Positions 12,671 through 26,440 of a DNA stretch of 64,000 nucleotides are shown here, piece by piece. Numbering within the stretch: position 1 is the stretch's first letter; the number at the start of each line of letters is the position of its first letter. Source of the DNA: Leptospira interrogans (GTDB taxonomy: Bacteria; Spirochaetota; Leptospiria; Leptospirales; Leptospiraceae); assembly GCF_900156205.1 (NCBI RefSeq), contig NZ_FTNA01000015.1, forward strand, positions 19,241 to 83,240, given 5' to 3'. Position numbers and translations under genes: made by a program. A model generated the notes under the pieces. That model worked only from the letters and a program-made list of their open reading frames with translations. It was not told the DNA's origin and searched no databases.

Positions 12671-13249
12671 ATGATTTTTTTTAAGAAACGATTTCAGAGA
12701 CCTCTAAGGATTTTTATTTGGATCGGAATGATCGTTTCGGCGATTTGTAGGAACGAAGTTTTTTACAAAAAAATCGATTTAGAGGAGATGATTCGAGCTT
12801 CTTCTCATATACTTTTAGGCCGTATATCTAAACCTTCGTATTCGGATCGAAACATTAAGATCAATACAAAACTTTTAAAGAAACTTGGAATTAAAACCAA
12901 ACTTAAAAATGACGTTCCCGATTTTAGAGTTAAAATTCAACATTTTAAAGTGGCAGAAGTTTATAAAGGAAACTTAGAAGAGAATGAAATCAAAGTTTTT
13001 TCCGCGAATTTTGAAAGCGATTTATATATTCACATCCTTTATTATGGAATCGGATATTCCGAATCTCCTATTTATCATGTTTATGAATCTTCTCAAATTA
13101 GAGAAGCAGATTTAGAAAATCAATATTTTATATTATTCTTAAGTAATGCGAATCACTTTCATGAATTTAGATGGAGTGTCCTAGGCGCAATGGAGTCTTT
13201 AAATTATAAAGAAGAAATCTTAAATGTGATTCAAAAATCGATTCAGTAG
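12671..13249 (+). CDS. Hypothetical protein with N-terminal membrane anchor or signal
   Basis: A 192-residue protein I do not recognise. Residues ~14-26 (IFIWIGMIVSAIC) are hydrophobic after a basic start, which suggests an export signal or anchor; the Cys at 26 could be lipidated, though SAIC is only a fair lipobox. The remainder is mixed charged sequence with strands (FRVKIQHFKVAEVYKGNLEENEIKVF) that resemble small exported beta domains. The ATG lies four bases after an F-family element and has no clear ribosome-binding site, so the 5' end may have been reshaped by that repeat. Confidence 0.6.
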   Translation: MIFFKKRFQRPLRIFIWIGMIVSAICRNEVFYKKIDLEEMIRASSHILLGRISKPSYSDRNIKINTKLLKKLGIKTKLKNDVPDFRVKIQHFKVAEVYKGNLEENEIKVFSANFESDLYIHILYYGIGYSESPIYHVYESSQIREADLENQYFILFLSNANHFHEFRWSVLGAMESLNYKEEILNVIQKSIQ

Positions 13250-13642
13250 TTTCTACCCAAAAACTGAAAAATGTGTGATATTCATACATGAATTTTAGTA
13301 GTGATTAAAATCTATTTTAAAATGAATTCTTAGATCCCTCTTAGTATGTGAAAAAGATTACCATAAATTTTGAGATAAATCTCCAAATGCAGAATTTTAG
13401 ATGTTCTATTATGTTAGTATTTAGTAAAAGTTCAGTAGTAAAAAGAGTTTTCAAAATTTGTAAATTAACAAAAAAACGATTTCTTGGGAAACATTCCGAT
13501 TTTAGTCCAATATTTTACTTTTAAACTCGGGCGTATATAAGTTTGAACGAATCTATTTCAAATATTATATATCTTTTAAATCGGACTTGATTTCAGAATC
13601 GGATTTGATTTTATTCTCCGAAAAAGAATTACGGAGAGAGGA

Positions 13643-14065
13643 ATGAATCCTGCAATTATAGTGTTATTAGGTTTTATATTTTGGACTCTTTTTCTTGGAT
13701 TGTGTGTGGTAAGTGTTCGATCATTTAAGGTGCTTACTGGTTCAAACAAATCAAACGAATTCCCCGCCGGAATTAAACACGGAAGCGAATTTTATTGGAG
13801 GCTCAACCGGGCTCATATCAATTGTATCGAGAATCTTCCTATTTTCGGAATTTTGGTTTTGATCGGAGTTTTTGCAGGAGTTTTAGATCATCGTTTTGAA
13901 CTGGCAACTCAGATCATTTTAGGCGCGAGAATTTTCCAGACTCTCGCACATCTAAGTTCTGGTTCCGTATTTGCGGTTAATGCACGTTTTACAGGTTTTA
14001 TGATTCAATACGGATGTTTTCTATATCTTCTCTGGCATATTTTGCATAGTACTCAAATCATCTAA
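13643..14065 (+). CDS. MAPEG-family membrane protein
   Basis: A 140-residue protein with four hydrophobic helices (near residues 4-26, 60-80, 88-102 and 115-135). It has the family pattern: an [24 protein letters not shown] segment and an [14 protein letters not shown] [15 protein letters not shown] stretch in the third helix. MAPEG proteins are glutathione- or eicosanoid-linked membrane enzymes in eukaryotes; bacterial members are mostly uncharacterised. A GGAGAGAGGA site precedes the ATG. The spacer upstream (13250-13642) is AT-rich with no repeat or gene that I can identify. Confidence 0.75.
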   Translation: MNPAIIVLLGFIFWTLFLGLCVVSVRSFKVLTGSNKSNEFPAGIKHGSEFYWRLNRAHINCIENLPIFGILVLIGVFAGVLDHRFELATQIILGARIFQTLAHLSSGSVFAVNARFTGFMIQYGCFLYLLWHILHSTQII

Positions 14066-14210
14066 AAACCGAAAGTTTTTCAAGAGACAGAAGTTTTCCG
14101 ATTTTGTCTTTTGAAACGAAGATTCAAAGGATGACTTTAGGATAATCTTTTTTAGATTTGTTGTTAAGTTTATAGAAAAGAAAATCTACTTGACCGAACG
14201 CTTTTTTTCA

Positions 14211-14249
<39 letters not shown>

Positions 14250-14254
14250 CCTTT

Positions 14255-14971
14255 ATGTTTTTCAAGTTCGACTTCCTTCGTAAAAATCTATATAGCATGG
14301 CTGAACTATGTCTTGAACAAGTACTTCTGTTAGACGACGCTTTGGAAAAAGACGACGGAGAACTTGCAAGAAAGCTAATTGACCGCGATGACCTAATTGA
14401 TAATCTCGAAAAACAAAACGACAATCTTTCTCAGAACGCTATTTTAGAAGCCGTAGCCAATCGTAATTCTATGGGAATGGATCAGGTAGACGGAGAAGTG
14501 GTTTTAAAAAGAGATCCTCTCCGATTTGCGCTTTCCGCGATTCGAATTACTAGAAACTTAGAAAGAATGGGAGATCAGATCGTAAACTGCGCAAAATGTT
14601 TTCGAAGAGGTCTGATTCCGAAAAGATTTTTCTGTGACGAAGAAATTCTCAATCGATTATTATCCAGGGTGATCACGATTGTAGGTATGGCCGTTGAATC
14701 TTTGGTAGAGGAAAAAAATAGATTTTACGGAAGTGTCCATACGGTGGAAGAAGAAATCAATAATTTATGTCAGTCCGCTTTTTTAAAGTTTGTTATGGAT
14801 TCTAGACTGGATAAAAACCAATTTGCGGACGTGTATAGATTGATTCTTTGTTTGGAAAGGACCGCCGACTATGCAGTGAACATTGCGGAAGAATTGGTTC
14901 GTTTAAATACTGGAATGGATATTAGACACGTTTCTGATCCGGTCCAGGCAATTGCAAAAACTGCAAGTTGA
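14255..14971 (+). CDS. PhoU-like phosphate signalling protein
   Basis: A 238-residue all-helical protein with two PhoU-type three-helix repeats. Repeat 1 contains [25 protein letters not shown] (residues ~45-69) and [29 protein letters not shown] (~88-116). Repeat 2 ends with [21 protein letters not shown] (~205-225). The E-R-x-(G/A)D motifs are the metal-binding signature of PhoU. It probably modulates phosphate uptake or signalling, but no pst or phoR gene lies beside it, so the partner is unknown. Confidence 0.85.
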   Translation: MFFKFDFLRKNLYSMAELCLEQVLLLDDALEKDDGELARKLIDRDDLIDNLEKQNDNLSQNAILEAVANRNSMGMDQVDGEVVLKRDPLRFALSAIRITRNLERMGDQIVNCAKCFRRGLIPKRFFCDEEILNRLLSRVITIVGMAVESLVEEKNRFYGSVHTVEEEINNLCQSAFLKFVMDSRLDKNQFADVYRLILCLERTADYAVNIAEELVRLNTGMDIRHVSDPVQAIAKTAS

Positions 14972-15112
14972 TTTATTCGCATCAATCTCAATTTTTAGAA
15001 TATTCGGGAAATATAATTTAATCGAATTCAAAATATAAACTGATAGGCAAACAAAAGCGAAATTAATTATGCTATTTAACTCACTCTCATCAAAAAAGAA
15101 TTTGGTTCAAGT

Positions 15113-17335
<2,223 letters not shown>

Positions 17336-17472
17336 AATTTAGAAATTTTTAAAGTGTATAGGTAAAACTTATAAAGAGTCCGTTTCAAATCCGTAGGAAC
17401 TCTTATGATTGTTTAAGAACAATAAAAATTTTATAAGCCACCATTTGACATAATTTGTGGGAACTCTTACAT

Positions 17473-17575
17473 TAGAGTTATTGAAAAAATTTATAGCGGT
17501 GATTAATAAAACTACTTCAATCGATCATTTTATGAAACAGAAACAAGATGGAAAATTAATTTTTTGATAACTCTA
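17473..17575. repeat. Element A, copy 1
   Basis: About 103 bp bounded by TAGAGTTATTGAAAAAATT at the left and the inverted match ATTTTTTGATAACTCTA at the right. The inner TTTTATGAAACAGAAAC region corresponds to the internal TTTCCAT..GGAAAC dyad of better copies. Confidence 0.8.
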
Positions 17576-17587
17576 TTTTATGATGAA

Positions 17588-17700
17588 TTTACTAAGAGTT
17601 TGTCCCAAAACCTTAAAGAATTTGACGGGATGATTTAATTCTTTAGAAATTTTTAAAAATGTAGTAGCTCCCACAAATTACGTCTCTTTGAGAAGTCTAT
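17588..17700. repeat. Repeat H (GTCCCAAAACCT family)
   Basis: GAGTTTGTCCCAAAACCT...AATTTAATTCTTTAGAAATTTTTAA...GTAGTAGCTCCCACAAATTA. The same order of words occurs at about 18625, 25230, 50020 and, inverted, near 29200-29270 and 60600-60670. Confidence 0.6.
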
Positions 17701-17820
17701 CGCTTTATAAATAGTCTTTACCACTCAGACGAATGAAAAAAATGAATCAAGAATTTTTAAAGATATGAGTTTCTACGTTTTCAGAATTTATCTATAAAAT
17801 TTTGGTTTGTGGGAACTACT

Positions 17821-17993
17821 TAATGTGAGTTCGGCGTAAGGAATCATCGTTCATTTTTCTAAAAAAGTTGTGATCTCGATTCCTAAAATGTGGGAACTCC
17901 CGCAAATTACGATTTTACAAATAAATTCTAAAATTATAGGAACTATTACTTTTAGAAAATTCTTTCTCGTTTTCTTACGCTGAACTCATATTA
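17821..17993. repeat. G-family element, copy with both ends
   Basis: A 173-bp element starting TAATGTGAGTTCGGCGTAA and ending with the inverted counterpart TTACGCTGAACTCATATTA. Internal words CCTAAAATGTGGGAACT and ATTTTACAAATAAATTC are shared with 49582-49756, which is nearly identical over its length. Confidence 0.8.
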
Positions 17994-18061
17994 AATAATT
18001 ATTTTCTAAAACTACCTATAGATTTAAACTTGAATGATTCAAAAGTAAATATAAATGTGTT

Positions 18062-18556
18062 TTGGCCGCTTTGTTTTGGAGTAAATTTACTTTGGAAAGC
18101 ATATCTAGTTTTTCTTTTATTAAAACTATTAAAAAAATAGAATATTCTATTGAAATTATAACTATAACTCTGATTTTTGAAAATAGGAAAATCTGCGGAG
18201 TATTGGAAGGGGAGCAGATAGAAGCTCAGTTTAAATGTTCCGGTGGGTTTTTGCTGATTACTTCCTATAATTATTACGATGGCACGGATTACTGGTATTA
18301 TTTTCTAAATACCGATTTGGAAGTTAAGGACATGATATTTGATCCTTATGTTTCATTTTTATATGTGGAAAAGATAGATATTGTAGATTTACGAGTACTT
18401 GAACTCAGTTTTTTGAAACCGAATGAAACTTGGCATTTAGTAATTCATTCTAAACCTATTTGGGATTTTTCTCTTTCTGCTATTTTAAAAAGACCATTTC
18501 GTTTTATTTTCAAAAAACGAATTATGTCTTTGTTCAGACTGAAGCCACCGAGTTGA
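18062..18556 (+). CDS. Hypothetical protein with uncertain start
   Basis: An open frame of ~164 codons from a TTG at 18062; the frame is closed by a TGA at 18035, and no ATG or clear ribosome site exists upstream. The sequence (KKIEYSIEIITITLIFENRKICGVLEGEQIEAQFKCSGGFLLITSYNYYDGTDYWYYF) looks like genuine beta-rich protein with a basic C-terminal tail. I recognise no family. A G-family element ends ~70 bp upstream, so the true 5' end may have been lost. It could be a remnant rather than a working gene. Confidence 0.45.
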   Translation: MAALFWSKFTLESISSFSFIKTIKKIEYSIEIITITLIFENRKICGVLEGEQIEAQFKCSGGFLLITSYNYYDGTDYWYYFLNTDLEVKDMIFDPYVSFLYVEKIDIVDLRVLELSFLKPNETWHLVIHSKPIWDFSLSAILKRPFRFIFKKRIMSLFRLKPPS

Positions 18557-19023
18557 ACAAAAGATATTGATTCCAACTTTTTAATTTTAAATCAATGTGG
18601 GAACTCACATCTAAGAGATAAGTTTGTTCTAAAATCTCAAAAAATTTGCGTGATCATTCTTTAGAAATTTTTAATAAAATGCAGTAATTCCTACACATTT
18701 TTAAAAACCGTAAAATCAAATATACTTTGTATTGAATTTTTTTGTCTAAACATTAGGAAAATAGGAATTCCTAGGTTTCGAGACAACCATTTTAGAAGAG
18801 TTTAATATATTACGCCGAACTCATATTAGTTGCCAAGAAACTTTCAAAAAACGTAATGAATTTTAGAACAAAGCATAATTGTAGTAATTACTGCAAATTT
18901 GAAATTCTACTGTAGGACTTTTAAAATGTGGAACTACTACAAATTTAAATTTTTACTAAGAGCTTATACTACTACTCGTCCTTATAAAATTGAGTATCTG
19001 TAAATGTTGTGATAAATTGTCGA

Positions 19024-19320
19024 TTAACGTGAGTTCCAATGCGAAAGCGATTGGTGAAGGAACTCAGTAAAACATTCTTGCAAACTCAAGCTTCTCACTC
19101 TCTGAACTCAATACATTGCTTTTTGAATGCCGATCCTTAGAGGGTATTCACTGAGTTTCTGGGTCGTTCAAGAACTCAGCGTTTCGCTTCTATAAAAAAT
19201 TGAAATCAGGAAAAGATTTTATTTTCAATTGAACCCTCAATCTGTTGATCGAGCTGGAAGTGCGGTCTGGCAAAGCTGGATTTGCTCCTATTTTCTTACA
19301 CAAAATGAATTCACATTATT
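19024..19320. repeat. F-family element, degenerate copy
   Basis: Left end TAACGTGAGTTCCAATGCG; right end TCTTACACAAAATGAATTCACATTATT. Between them are TGAACTCAATACATTGC, CCGATCCTTAGAGG and a decayed GAGCTGG..GGTCTGG module shared with the 5.7 and 25.5 kb copies. Confidence 0.6.
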
Positions 19321-19334
19321 GAAATGTAAACTAT

Positions 19335-19431
19335 GAGAGCTGTTAAAAAATTAATTCTCCATCTGTTTTATAGGAACTGTCAATTGAAGCAGTTTTGTTA
19401 ATCTAAACTATGGAATTTTTCAACAACTCTA
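19335..19431. repeat. Element A, copy 2, followed by a C remnant
   Basis: Reverse-oriented copy: GAGAGCTGTTAAAAAATTAATTC at the left and GGAATTTTTCAACAACTCTA at the right. Directly after it (to ~19467) comes GAGTACTTTATTATATGGTTATG, the end of a C element missing its middle. Confidence 0.75.
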
Positions 19432-19500
19432 TTGGATTGAGTACTTTATTATATGGTTATGAAGTATAACTTGTCGAGAAAACATGCATAACGTTAATAC

Positions 19501-20310
<810 letters not shown>

Positions 20311-20518
20311 AGTTTTTCTTTTCCTTAGCCGTTCGGGCGAGCGAATTGATTGTGTCTCGATCGTTTTAAATGTACGGTTTTCAGCAATCAACATTTAAAA
20401 CCTAAAATTATATTTTATTTAAAATCTGACTCTCTATTTTAAAACTTTCTTATATCAAATCACTATAAAAATTTTCGATTTTATTTTTTAAACTTTCTTA
20501 TGCTGATTTATTTCTATT

Positions 20519-20752
20519 TTAACATGAGTTCGGTATAACCGATGTAAAAATAGTTATTATGTATGATCTAAAACACGATCCATAGAGAGCGTTTTGCTGA
20601 GTTAACGCAAACTGTCAAATGGACTGAGCACTGAGTTTGCGAAAGCGGTTTTACTGAGTTCAAAAAGTAATATTGAGTTAAATTCTGAGGAAATTGGAGC
20701 GTTGAGTTTTTTATTCGTCAGGATTTTCTTACGTCGAATACACATTATTAAA
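20519..20752. repeat. F-family element, copy
   Basis: Left end TTAACATGAGTTCGGTATAA; right end TCTTACGTCGAATACACATTATTA. It contains CACGATCCATAGAGAGCG and other REP-like words. It abuts element A at its right end. Confidence 0.6.
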
Positions 20753-20850
20753 ATTGTTGAAAGATTAATTCTCTATCGGTTTTCGTTGTATGGAAACGGT
20801 CGATTAAAGCGTTTTGTTAATTGTTGCTATGGAATTTTTCAACAACTCTA
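20750..20850. repeat. Element A, copy 3
   Basis: Degenerate left end AATTGTTGAAAGATTAATTC; good right end GGAATTTTTCAACAACTCTA. The internal dyad TTTTCGTTGTATGGAAACGG is present. A C element follows directly. Confidence 0.75.
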
Positions 20851-20852
20851 TT

Positions 20853-20946
20853 TTACTAATCTCTATCAAATTGTTACCGCAAATTTCTATTGTAAAGTTC
20901 TGTTCCGCTGTAAAACACTAGGTATTCTATTTTATAATTTTGAGTA
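20853..20946. repeat. Element C, copy next to element A
   Basis: A 94-bp copy in the orientation TTACTAATCTCTATC ... TTTTATAATTTTGAGTA, matching 25330-25423. The ORF that can be read across this A-C block is repeat sequence. Confidence 0.7.
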
Positions 20947-21144
20947 GTATAAATTTCTTAATAAAAACATTCAATTTTTATAATTTTATTTTGAAATCAT
21001 TTCTTAGAACTAGCTACATAAAAGTTTCTAGAGCTATTTGGCTTAAAATGAATGATACGCAAAAATTTAGAAGGTGTATTATAAAATTCTAAATGATTTG
21101 AGATTAGACTCATTTAATAGTTTCTTTTTGAGTTTGTGAACAAA

Positions 21145-21498
21145 CTAATTTTCTCCGTCAAATTCTATCGTAAAACGTTTGATCAGTTTTGGATCTACGT
21201 ATTTCATACTCGCGTAAAAATCTCTCTTGTGTCCTGACGGGAATCCTTGGACTGCAAAACGACAGGTTTCCAAAAGAATATCTTCTTTATCGTAAAAGTT
21301 CATCGTAAAAAAAGCCTCTGTATGATCTTTTCCGGATAAATTTTCGATTTGTCCGTTAATTTCGACATAGGTGAACTGATCCTGTAATCCTACGTTATAA
21401 TATTTATAATTTCCGTCGATGGTCATCATTCCATTTGATTTACTCCAACTTGAAATCGGAATCAAAAGAAAGAAAAATAAAATAAATAAACGGAACAT
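21145..21498 (-). CDS. Small exported protein, possible FxLYD-type domain
   Basis: A 117-residue protein with a signal peptide ([19 protein letters not shown]). The mature part has the pattern of a single immunoglobulin-like domain: [53 protein letters not shown]. This resembles FxLYD domains (inter-strand N-x-S-x-K followed by a 'y-D-k-g-x-l' strand). The partner is unknown. The ATG at 21498 is preferred over 21558 because it starts the signal peptide. The downstream spacer to the VM gene contains an element C and a half B end (~21776). Confidence 0.6.
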   Translation of the reverse strand: MFRLFILFFFLLIPISSWSKSNGMMTIDGNYKYYNVGLQDQFTYVEINGQIENLSGKDHTEAFFTMNFYDKEDILLETCRFAVQGFPSGHKRDFYASMKYVDPKLIKRFTIEFDGEN

Positions 21499-21875
21499 CG
21501 AAAACTGGAGCTGTTTTAAGTTTAGAAAAAAACCTGTCACAAAAAAATTCAATGTCATAGCTCCTTACGGGGATCGAAACAAAGCCCGTCGAGTGCCAAT
21601 ATAAGTGAGACGCAGAATAATTCAGTTTGATCTTTTTGATTAAGCACAATTTGGCTTTGGGAGGGGTTGTAAGTTTTTTTGTCTTTGCAAAATAGGTTTT
21701 TAGATTTGTCAGTCATATTAGGCCCGATTTAGAAGCGTATCATTGTATTCAAAAAACGGAAACCTTTTTCTTACTACTTAGACGAGTGAAAGTAATATTA
21801 AAAATGAATGGTCAATTTTGTAAATATACAATAGTTTTCAAAAAGTTGTGTCTAATCCTGAATGATTGGCTTTTT

Positions 21876-21969
21876 ACTCAGAGCTATATAATAAAGTACC
21901 TAGTCTTTTGCACTAAAACCGGGCTCTGTAATAGGAATTTACAGTACTCAATTTTATAGGGATCAGTAA
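21876..21969. repeat. Element C at the 3' end of the VM toxin gene
   Basis: TACTCAGAGCTATATAATAAAGTACC to AATTTTATAGGGATCAGTAA. It ends six bases before the toxin stop codon region, so the repeat forms the toxin gene's immediate 3' flank. Confidence 0.8.
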
Positions 21970-21975
21970 CAAGTT

Positions 21976-23895
21976 TTAAAATGGTAATGCACATCTGCCG
22001 CTTGGACATTGATTTACGGATGTACTTGTTGGATATTCTCCAGAACCTCTTCTGTCTTCTCCCTCTCCCGTACAATTTCTGTTAGAGACCATGGAATCAA
22101 ACATATTTGTTGTGAGCATTCCCAATGATTGTATAGTTGTAAACCTTATCAGTGTATTTGATCCTTCCAAATTCGCAACTATTTGAGACAGCTCTGTGGT
22201 GGGTATTAAAAATCTTCTGAATTCTTCTAATGTCCACAAATGCACGTTAGTTGGAATTACTACTAATCCCTGAGAGATTCTAAGAATTGGAGCTGCGTGT
22301 CCTGTTATGGTTCCATCAGGATGTTGTTGCTCCATGACTCCTAACCAAATGCTTCCAGCAGGGGAATTAATAAGTGAGCTAATGTGAGAAAGAATCTCAT
22401 CCCGATTCGTAAATTCAGTAGAAGCAGACCAAAAATATTGGGGCAGCATAGAATCAATAGATGCAAATGATAAGAAACTTTGTGTAGAATAGTGAGGATA
22501 AGGAGCATACTTTTTAGGTATATCTTCTAACAGTCTTTCCAAATGCGGATAACGTTGACCAAACGATATAAAAGGATCTGTATTTGGAGCTGTATCAAAA
22601 AAGTAACCTCCACTCTGAAGAGGTTCTCGAGAATGATACTCCAGAAGCTCTGCCAACATCTGAAAGCTATGAAGAGCACAAGGGCCACAGATTCCACTGA
22701 CTCGAGTCTCGGATTCAGCGGAAACTGAAGTTGCTATTTCATAAAGTCTTCGGATCCAAGCCTCAGTTAATTGAAAGTCGGGCGGTAATTCTCTTTTGAT
22801 TCTTCTATGTACAATATTTTCTCTTTTGCCAGCCGGACAATATTGTCCTGTTTTACCAAGGTTACTTGCTGTATAACGTGTCCAATCCAATAAATCTTTA
22901 TTAACAACAAACAGAGAAGTTGGGCTATTGGTAGTGTCCTTTTCTAAATAAGAAGGTTTGGCTGTATAGGCAGAGCCCCAATTGGATCCATATCTAGTAA
23001 CTCTCAGCGCATTTCCCTTATAATCTGTAATCATTCCTCCTTGATCAGTTTCAAAAAAGACATTCCAAAAAGTTGGATTTCCCTTGCTTTTACTTTCAAG
23101 TAAATCACTACACCATTTCCATTTCACCCAATTCCATTGATAGTTGTCTACCTGAGAATACATACAGTAGAGAGAACCACTGATTGGATCATACTGAGCG
23201 AGATGTCCATTTTCAGGATTGTAGTAGAGAGGAGTTGTATTTTTATCTGAACCACCCCAGCGAATAAAATAACGTTCCTGTCCCTCAGTAGTTTGCAAAT
23301 CCCAGGCTATAGAAGTTTGAATGCTGATATTTCCGGGAGTGGCTATTGTATTCACCCAATCGTTCATGGAAGAATCTAAAGTATGATTGTATCTATCACC
23401 AGAATTTCTAGAGATATAGCCGTACCAATTATAATCCTTCAATCGGTAAAACCCATTTGCAGTCCAAAAAGAATTGTTTTTTATAATCCATCTTTGCAGA
23501 GGATCATTGATCGTACAAGGTCTGAGATGAACATAGTCCCAGTTTTTCTCTGCTTTAATTACTTTCTCCGGAGCAGTAATACATAACCACGTATTATTGA
23601 TGTTATACGAAATTCTTTGAAACACGTCGTATCTTGCATTCATAACGTGCATTTGCCAACACTGTTCAATTATAATATAACTTTCACCGCCGCTAAAATT
23701 AGGACCGTAACAAAACTTTCCTCCATCGCTTACAATTACTTTGATTGGTTTGTCTTTTGGTGGATCGGTAGGTTTTTGAATAACTGAGTATTCAATCTTT
23801 GATAAAGCGTGGATATGTGTATGATTTACTCCATACTCGAATCCAGATCCGATTGAAATTAAAAAAAATGCTGTTAACACTTTCCACTTATACAT
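21976..23895 (-). CDS. Virulence-modifying (VM, PF07598/DUF1561-type) exotoxin
   Basis: A 639-residue secreted protein of the VM family, which is expanded in L. interrogans. Signal peptide residues 1-19. The N-terminal half holds two ricin-B-like lectin regions (~40-180 and ~190-350), visible as Trp/Gln/Cys-rich repeats such as [17 protein letters not shown] and WKWCSDLL. The C-terminal half (~370-639) carries family features: [61 protein letters not shown] and the tail [10 protein letters not shown]...[12 protein letters not shown]. Published work on other members reports lectin-mediated uptake and a cytotoxic, DNase-like C-terminal domain; this member's activity is inferred. The ORF appears intact. 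An element C borders the 3' end. Confidence 0.93.
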   Translation of the reverse strand: MYKWKVLTAFFLISIGSGFEYGVNHTHIHALSKIEYSVIQKPTDPPKDKPIKVIVSDGGKFCYGPNFSGGESYIIIEQCWQMHVMNARYDVFQRISYNINNTWLCITAPEKVIKAEKNWDYVHLRPCTINDPLQRWIIKNNSFWTANGFYRLKDYNWYGYISRNSGDRYNHTLDSSMNDWVNTIATPGNISIQTSIAWDLQTTEGQERYFIRWGGSDKNTTPLYYNPENGHLAQYDPISGSLYCMYSQVDNYQWNWVKWKWCSDLLESKSKGNPTFWNVFFETDQGGMITDYKGNALRVTRYGSNWGSAYTAKPSYLEKDTTNSPTSLFVVNKDLLDWTRYTASNLGKTGQYCPAGKRENIVHRRIKRELPPDFQLTEAWIRRLYEIATSVSAESETRVSGICGPCALHSFQMLAELLEYHSREPLQSGGYFFDTAPNTDPFISFGQRYPHLERLLEDIPKKYAPYPHYSTQSFLSFASIDSMLPQYFWSASTEFTNRDEILSHISSLINSPAGSIWLGVMEQQHPDGTITGHAAPILRISQGLVVIPTNVHLWTLEEFRRFLIPTTELSQIVANLEGSNTLIRFTTIQSLGMLTTNMFDSMVSNRNCTGEGEDRRGSGEYPTSTSVNQCPSGRCALPF

Positions 23896-24391
23896 TTCTA
23901 CACCTTTTTTTGTTAATTCAATAATTATAATGCATCATGAAACAAATACAGTGTTTAGAAGATTGAATTGTAAGTTGATGTTTTGTGGAACAAACATCAA
24001 ATATATTTAAATTCTCTAAAACATAGACAACAACAATTTTTTAAGGGAAAGTATAACATCCACACGGCTTTTAGTTTACATTATATGTTAGAACATTGTA
24101 ATGAATAAAGATGATAATTGGTTTATTTTGGACTTAGATTTGAATTATAACTGAATTCTAATTCGTATTTTTTAAAGTAGATCGGTTTCACTGTATGAAA
24201 ATGATACTAAAAATTAACGATCGATTTTTGCAAAGAAACAGAAGTTTTAAAAATTACGTTTTATCCAAATTATTCTTTTTTTTGAAGTGAATTCTATATT
24301 CTAAGCTTTAAGCAAGTTTAACATTGTTTTTATGCTTCTGAGTGATATATATGGTGAAGTTGATACGGTTGATTTTTTGTAATTGTAAGAT

Positions 24392-25117
24392 TTACTCTTT
24401 GGTTCTTGTCGATATTAATTGTAAAATCAAATTACTGAAACTGACTTCATTGAAATAGTTTAATAATTTTATATAATTATCAAAAGATTCCCTTGGGATA
24501 GAAGTATTGTTTTCTTTGTTTATGAGTGATGTTAGAGAATTATACAATGAAATATTGCTTTTTAGATTATAGAGTTCCTCGGCGACGTTTATATCTGGAT
24601 ATGTGATATAACCTTTGGCACTTCCGGTTCTAATTGCATCGGGATGTGTAGGCTCAAATAAATATCTTTGATTAGAGTTTTCGGAAATTAAAAAAGAGCC
24701 ATCGTCTTGTAATTGTATGGTTCTTTTTTTATAGGATATTGTATTTACATTTATAAGGTTTGTGTAACACTGTTCGATATGAGCTATTTGAATCGTTAAA
24801 AAATATTCTAATTTATGAATATTATGATCATTTTTTATAATAAATATTACGGAATTTTTGTTGGAGAATTGAACTTTGGATTTATTTAGAAAGTCTTCTG
24901 CAAAAGGCTTTTGGACTCGATCAACAAAAAAACTAATATTTTGAGGGCGAGCACTACAATTAAAGTTTAATATAGATATTAATAATATTATGAGTTTTTT
25001 TAAGACTTTGGAATCTAATGGTTTGCTAAAAAGGTAGCCATAAATACTTAAAAAACTTGTTCTGCAAGAACTTCTAAATTTACATAAAAATCTATCATTG
25101 TTATTGTACATTTTCAT
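24392..25117 (-). CDS. Hypothetical protein, possible lipoprotein; start uncertain
   Basis: An unrecognised protein. The frame is open to 25222, but codons between ~25130 and 25216 are read through an element C copy, so the upstream residues are probably not coding. I use the ATG at 25117; that still leaves ~36 residues before a hydrophobic run VLKKLIILLISILNFNC, which looks like a lipoprotein signal with Cys in a weak lipobox. If that signal is real, the original start has been displaced. The mature part is low-complexity Asn/Ser/Ile-rich with HIEQCYTNLINVNTISYKKR in the middle. It lies upstream of and co-directional with the VM toxin gene, ~500 bp away. Confidence 0.5.
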   Translation of the reverse strand: MKMYNNNDRFLCKFRSSCRTSFLSIYGYLFSKPLDSKVLKKLIILLISILNFNCSARPQNISFFVDRVQKPFAEDFLNKSKVQFSNKNSVIFIIKNDHNIHKLEYFLTIQIAHIEQCYTNLINVNTISYKKRTIQLQDDGSFLISENSNQRYLFEPTHPDAIRTGSAKGYITYPDINVAEELYNLKSNISLYNSLTSLINKENNTSIPRESFDNYIKLLNYFNEVSFSNLILQLISTRTKE

Positions 25118-25129
25118 AGGATTATTTAG

Positions 25130-25216
25130 AACTATAAAATAGAATACCCAATGATTGCACTCAAATAATCCTTTATAGTAAAAGTTTTCGGTATTCAATT
25201 TTATAGAAATTAGTAA
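25130..25216. repeat. Element C, copy overlapping an ORF's upstream frame
   Basis: ACTATAAAATAGAATACCCAA to GTATTCAATTTTATAGAAATTAGTAA. It matches the other C copies in order and spacing, though the left end is decayed. It is 100 bp from a second C copy in opposite orientation. Confidence 0.65.
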
Positions 25217-25329
25217 AATCATTCTTTTTAACTTAGAGCTTGCTCAAAAATCTTAAAGAATTTTACGCTATAATTTAATTTTTTAGAAATTTTGAATCAA
25301 ATGCAGAGTTTCCTACAGATTAGCTCGTA

Positions 25330-25423
25330 TTACTGATCTCTATAAAATTGAGTACCGTTGATTTTATCACAAAACACTGATTCCATGCAAAATATTAGGT
25401 ACTTTATTATATAGTTATGAGTA
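25330..25423. repeat. Element C, well-preserved copy
   Basis: TTACTGATCTCTATAAAATTGAG to TTATATAGTTATGAGTA, 94 bp. It is the inverted equivalent of 37114-37202, almost base for base. Confidence 0.8.
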
Positions 25424-25474
25424 GGCAATTTGTGAACTTTCGAGCAGTTATTAAATTTTTGTAATAGGTCCCAG

Positions 25475-25757
25475 GTTTTTGTGAAACTCAATCTCACGGG
25501 TCGTTCGAAAAACTCAGAGTCTCGCTTCTTGAACTCAATACATTGCTTCCTGAATGCCGATTCTAGAGGTATTCGCTGGTTGTGTTAACTCAACAAAACG
25601 GGTCGCAATGACGCTTGACAAATCACGTTCTATAATAAATTGAAACTAAAGACAATTGTTGTATTATGTTTTTTGTATACAATCTATTGACCGGAGCTGA
25701 GAGTTTGGTCCGACTGCTATAGGCACCAGATTTTCAACCATCGAACTCACGTTAAGA
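25475..25757. repeat. F-family element, copy lacking a clear left end
   Basis: Contains CTCAATACATTGCTTCCTG, CCGATTCTAGAGGTATTCGC, a CCGGAGCTGAGAG module and the right end CCATCGAACTCACGTTAAG. No TAACGTGAGTT left end is evident. Confidence 0.55.
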
Positions 25758-25858
25758 TAAGATGGAACAATTAAATAAACTCACCGTATTCTATTTTTTA
25801 GTTTTGATTTTTTTTGATTCTAAAATATCCTAAGCGATTTCAATTTGATTTTCTAGGT

Positions 25859-26440
25859 TTACAAAACTTGAATCGTATCTGTTCCTTTTGGATAGGTATT
25901 TAAAAAATATCCGTTTTCCCAAAGTAAAAACTCGTTTTTAGTAACTATACGAGATCCGATTTTTGCATAGGTTTGGGATTTCATTTTTCTAATGAATTGA
26001 TTGGAAAATTGACTGACTGAATCAAAATTCCATTAAGAAGGACTATCTAAATTTTTATAAAAGTTTTCCCACTCTTCAGCTCTTTTGAGAGTATTATGAT
26101 TGGTATAAGAGTTACATAAACGATTTCCAGTATTTGTACTCAAATGCAATTGAATCATTCCTAAATTGTCCGAACTAAATCGATATTTAGCCTCGTTACA
26201 TTTTTTTAGATCGAATGAAATTTTCCGTGCTTTAAATTTAAGTTCGCTACCTTGAACATAAATATTCAAATAAACCGTGTTTAATTCTTGCTTATTTGAA
26301 ACTCTTGAATGATTTCCTATTCGAATAGGTTTTTCAAAATCTGAATATAATTCATAGATAGAACAATTCTTTTTTTGAAACAAGTAGTTTAGAATTTCGA
26401 TGTGATCTTCTAAGGTTCCATACTAACTATAACTAGACAT
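25859..26440 (-). pseudogene. Broken hypothetical gene with two in-frame stops
   Basis: One continuous reading frame of ~194 codons from the ATG at 26440 to the TAA at 25859, interrupted by a TAG at codon 6 (after MSSYS) and a TAA at 26033-26035. Protein-like sequence continues through both stops: YGTLEDHIEILNYLFQKKNC before the largest open segment and DSVSQFSNQFIRKMKSQTYAK then GSRIVTKNEFLLWENGYFL after it. A naive call would give a 116-aa ORF with a TTG start at 26383. The product family is unknown. The simplest reading is two nonsense mutations in a former ~193-aa gene, unless one stop is a sequencing error. Confidence 0.65.

Noticed and set aside
20702..20947. Open frame of 81 codons
   Set aside because: Reads through the end of an F element, element A and element C; no ribosome site and no protein-like composition.
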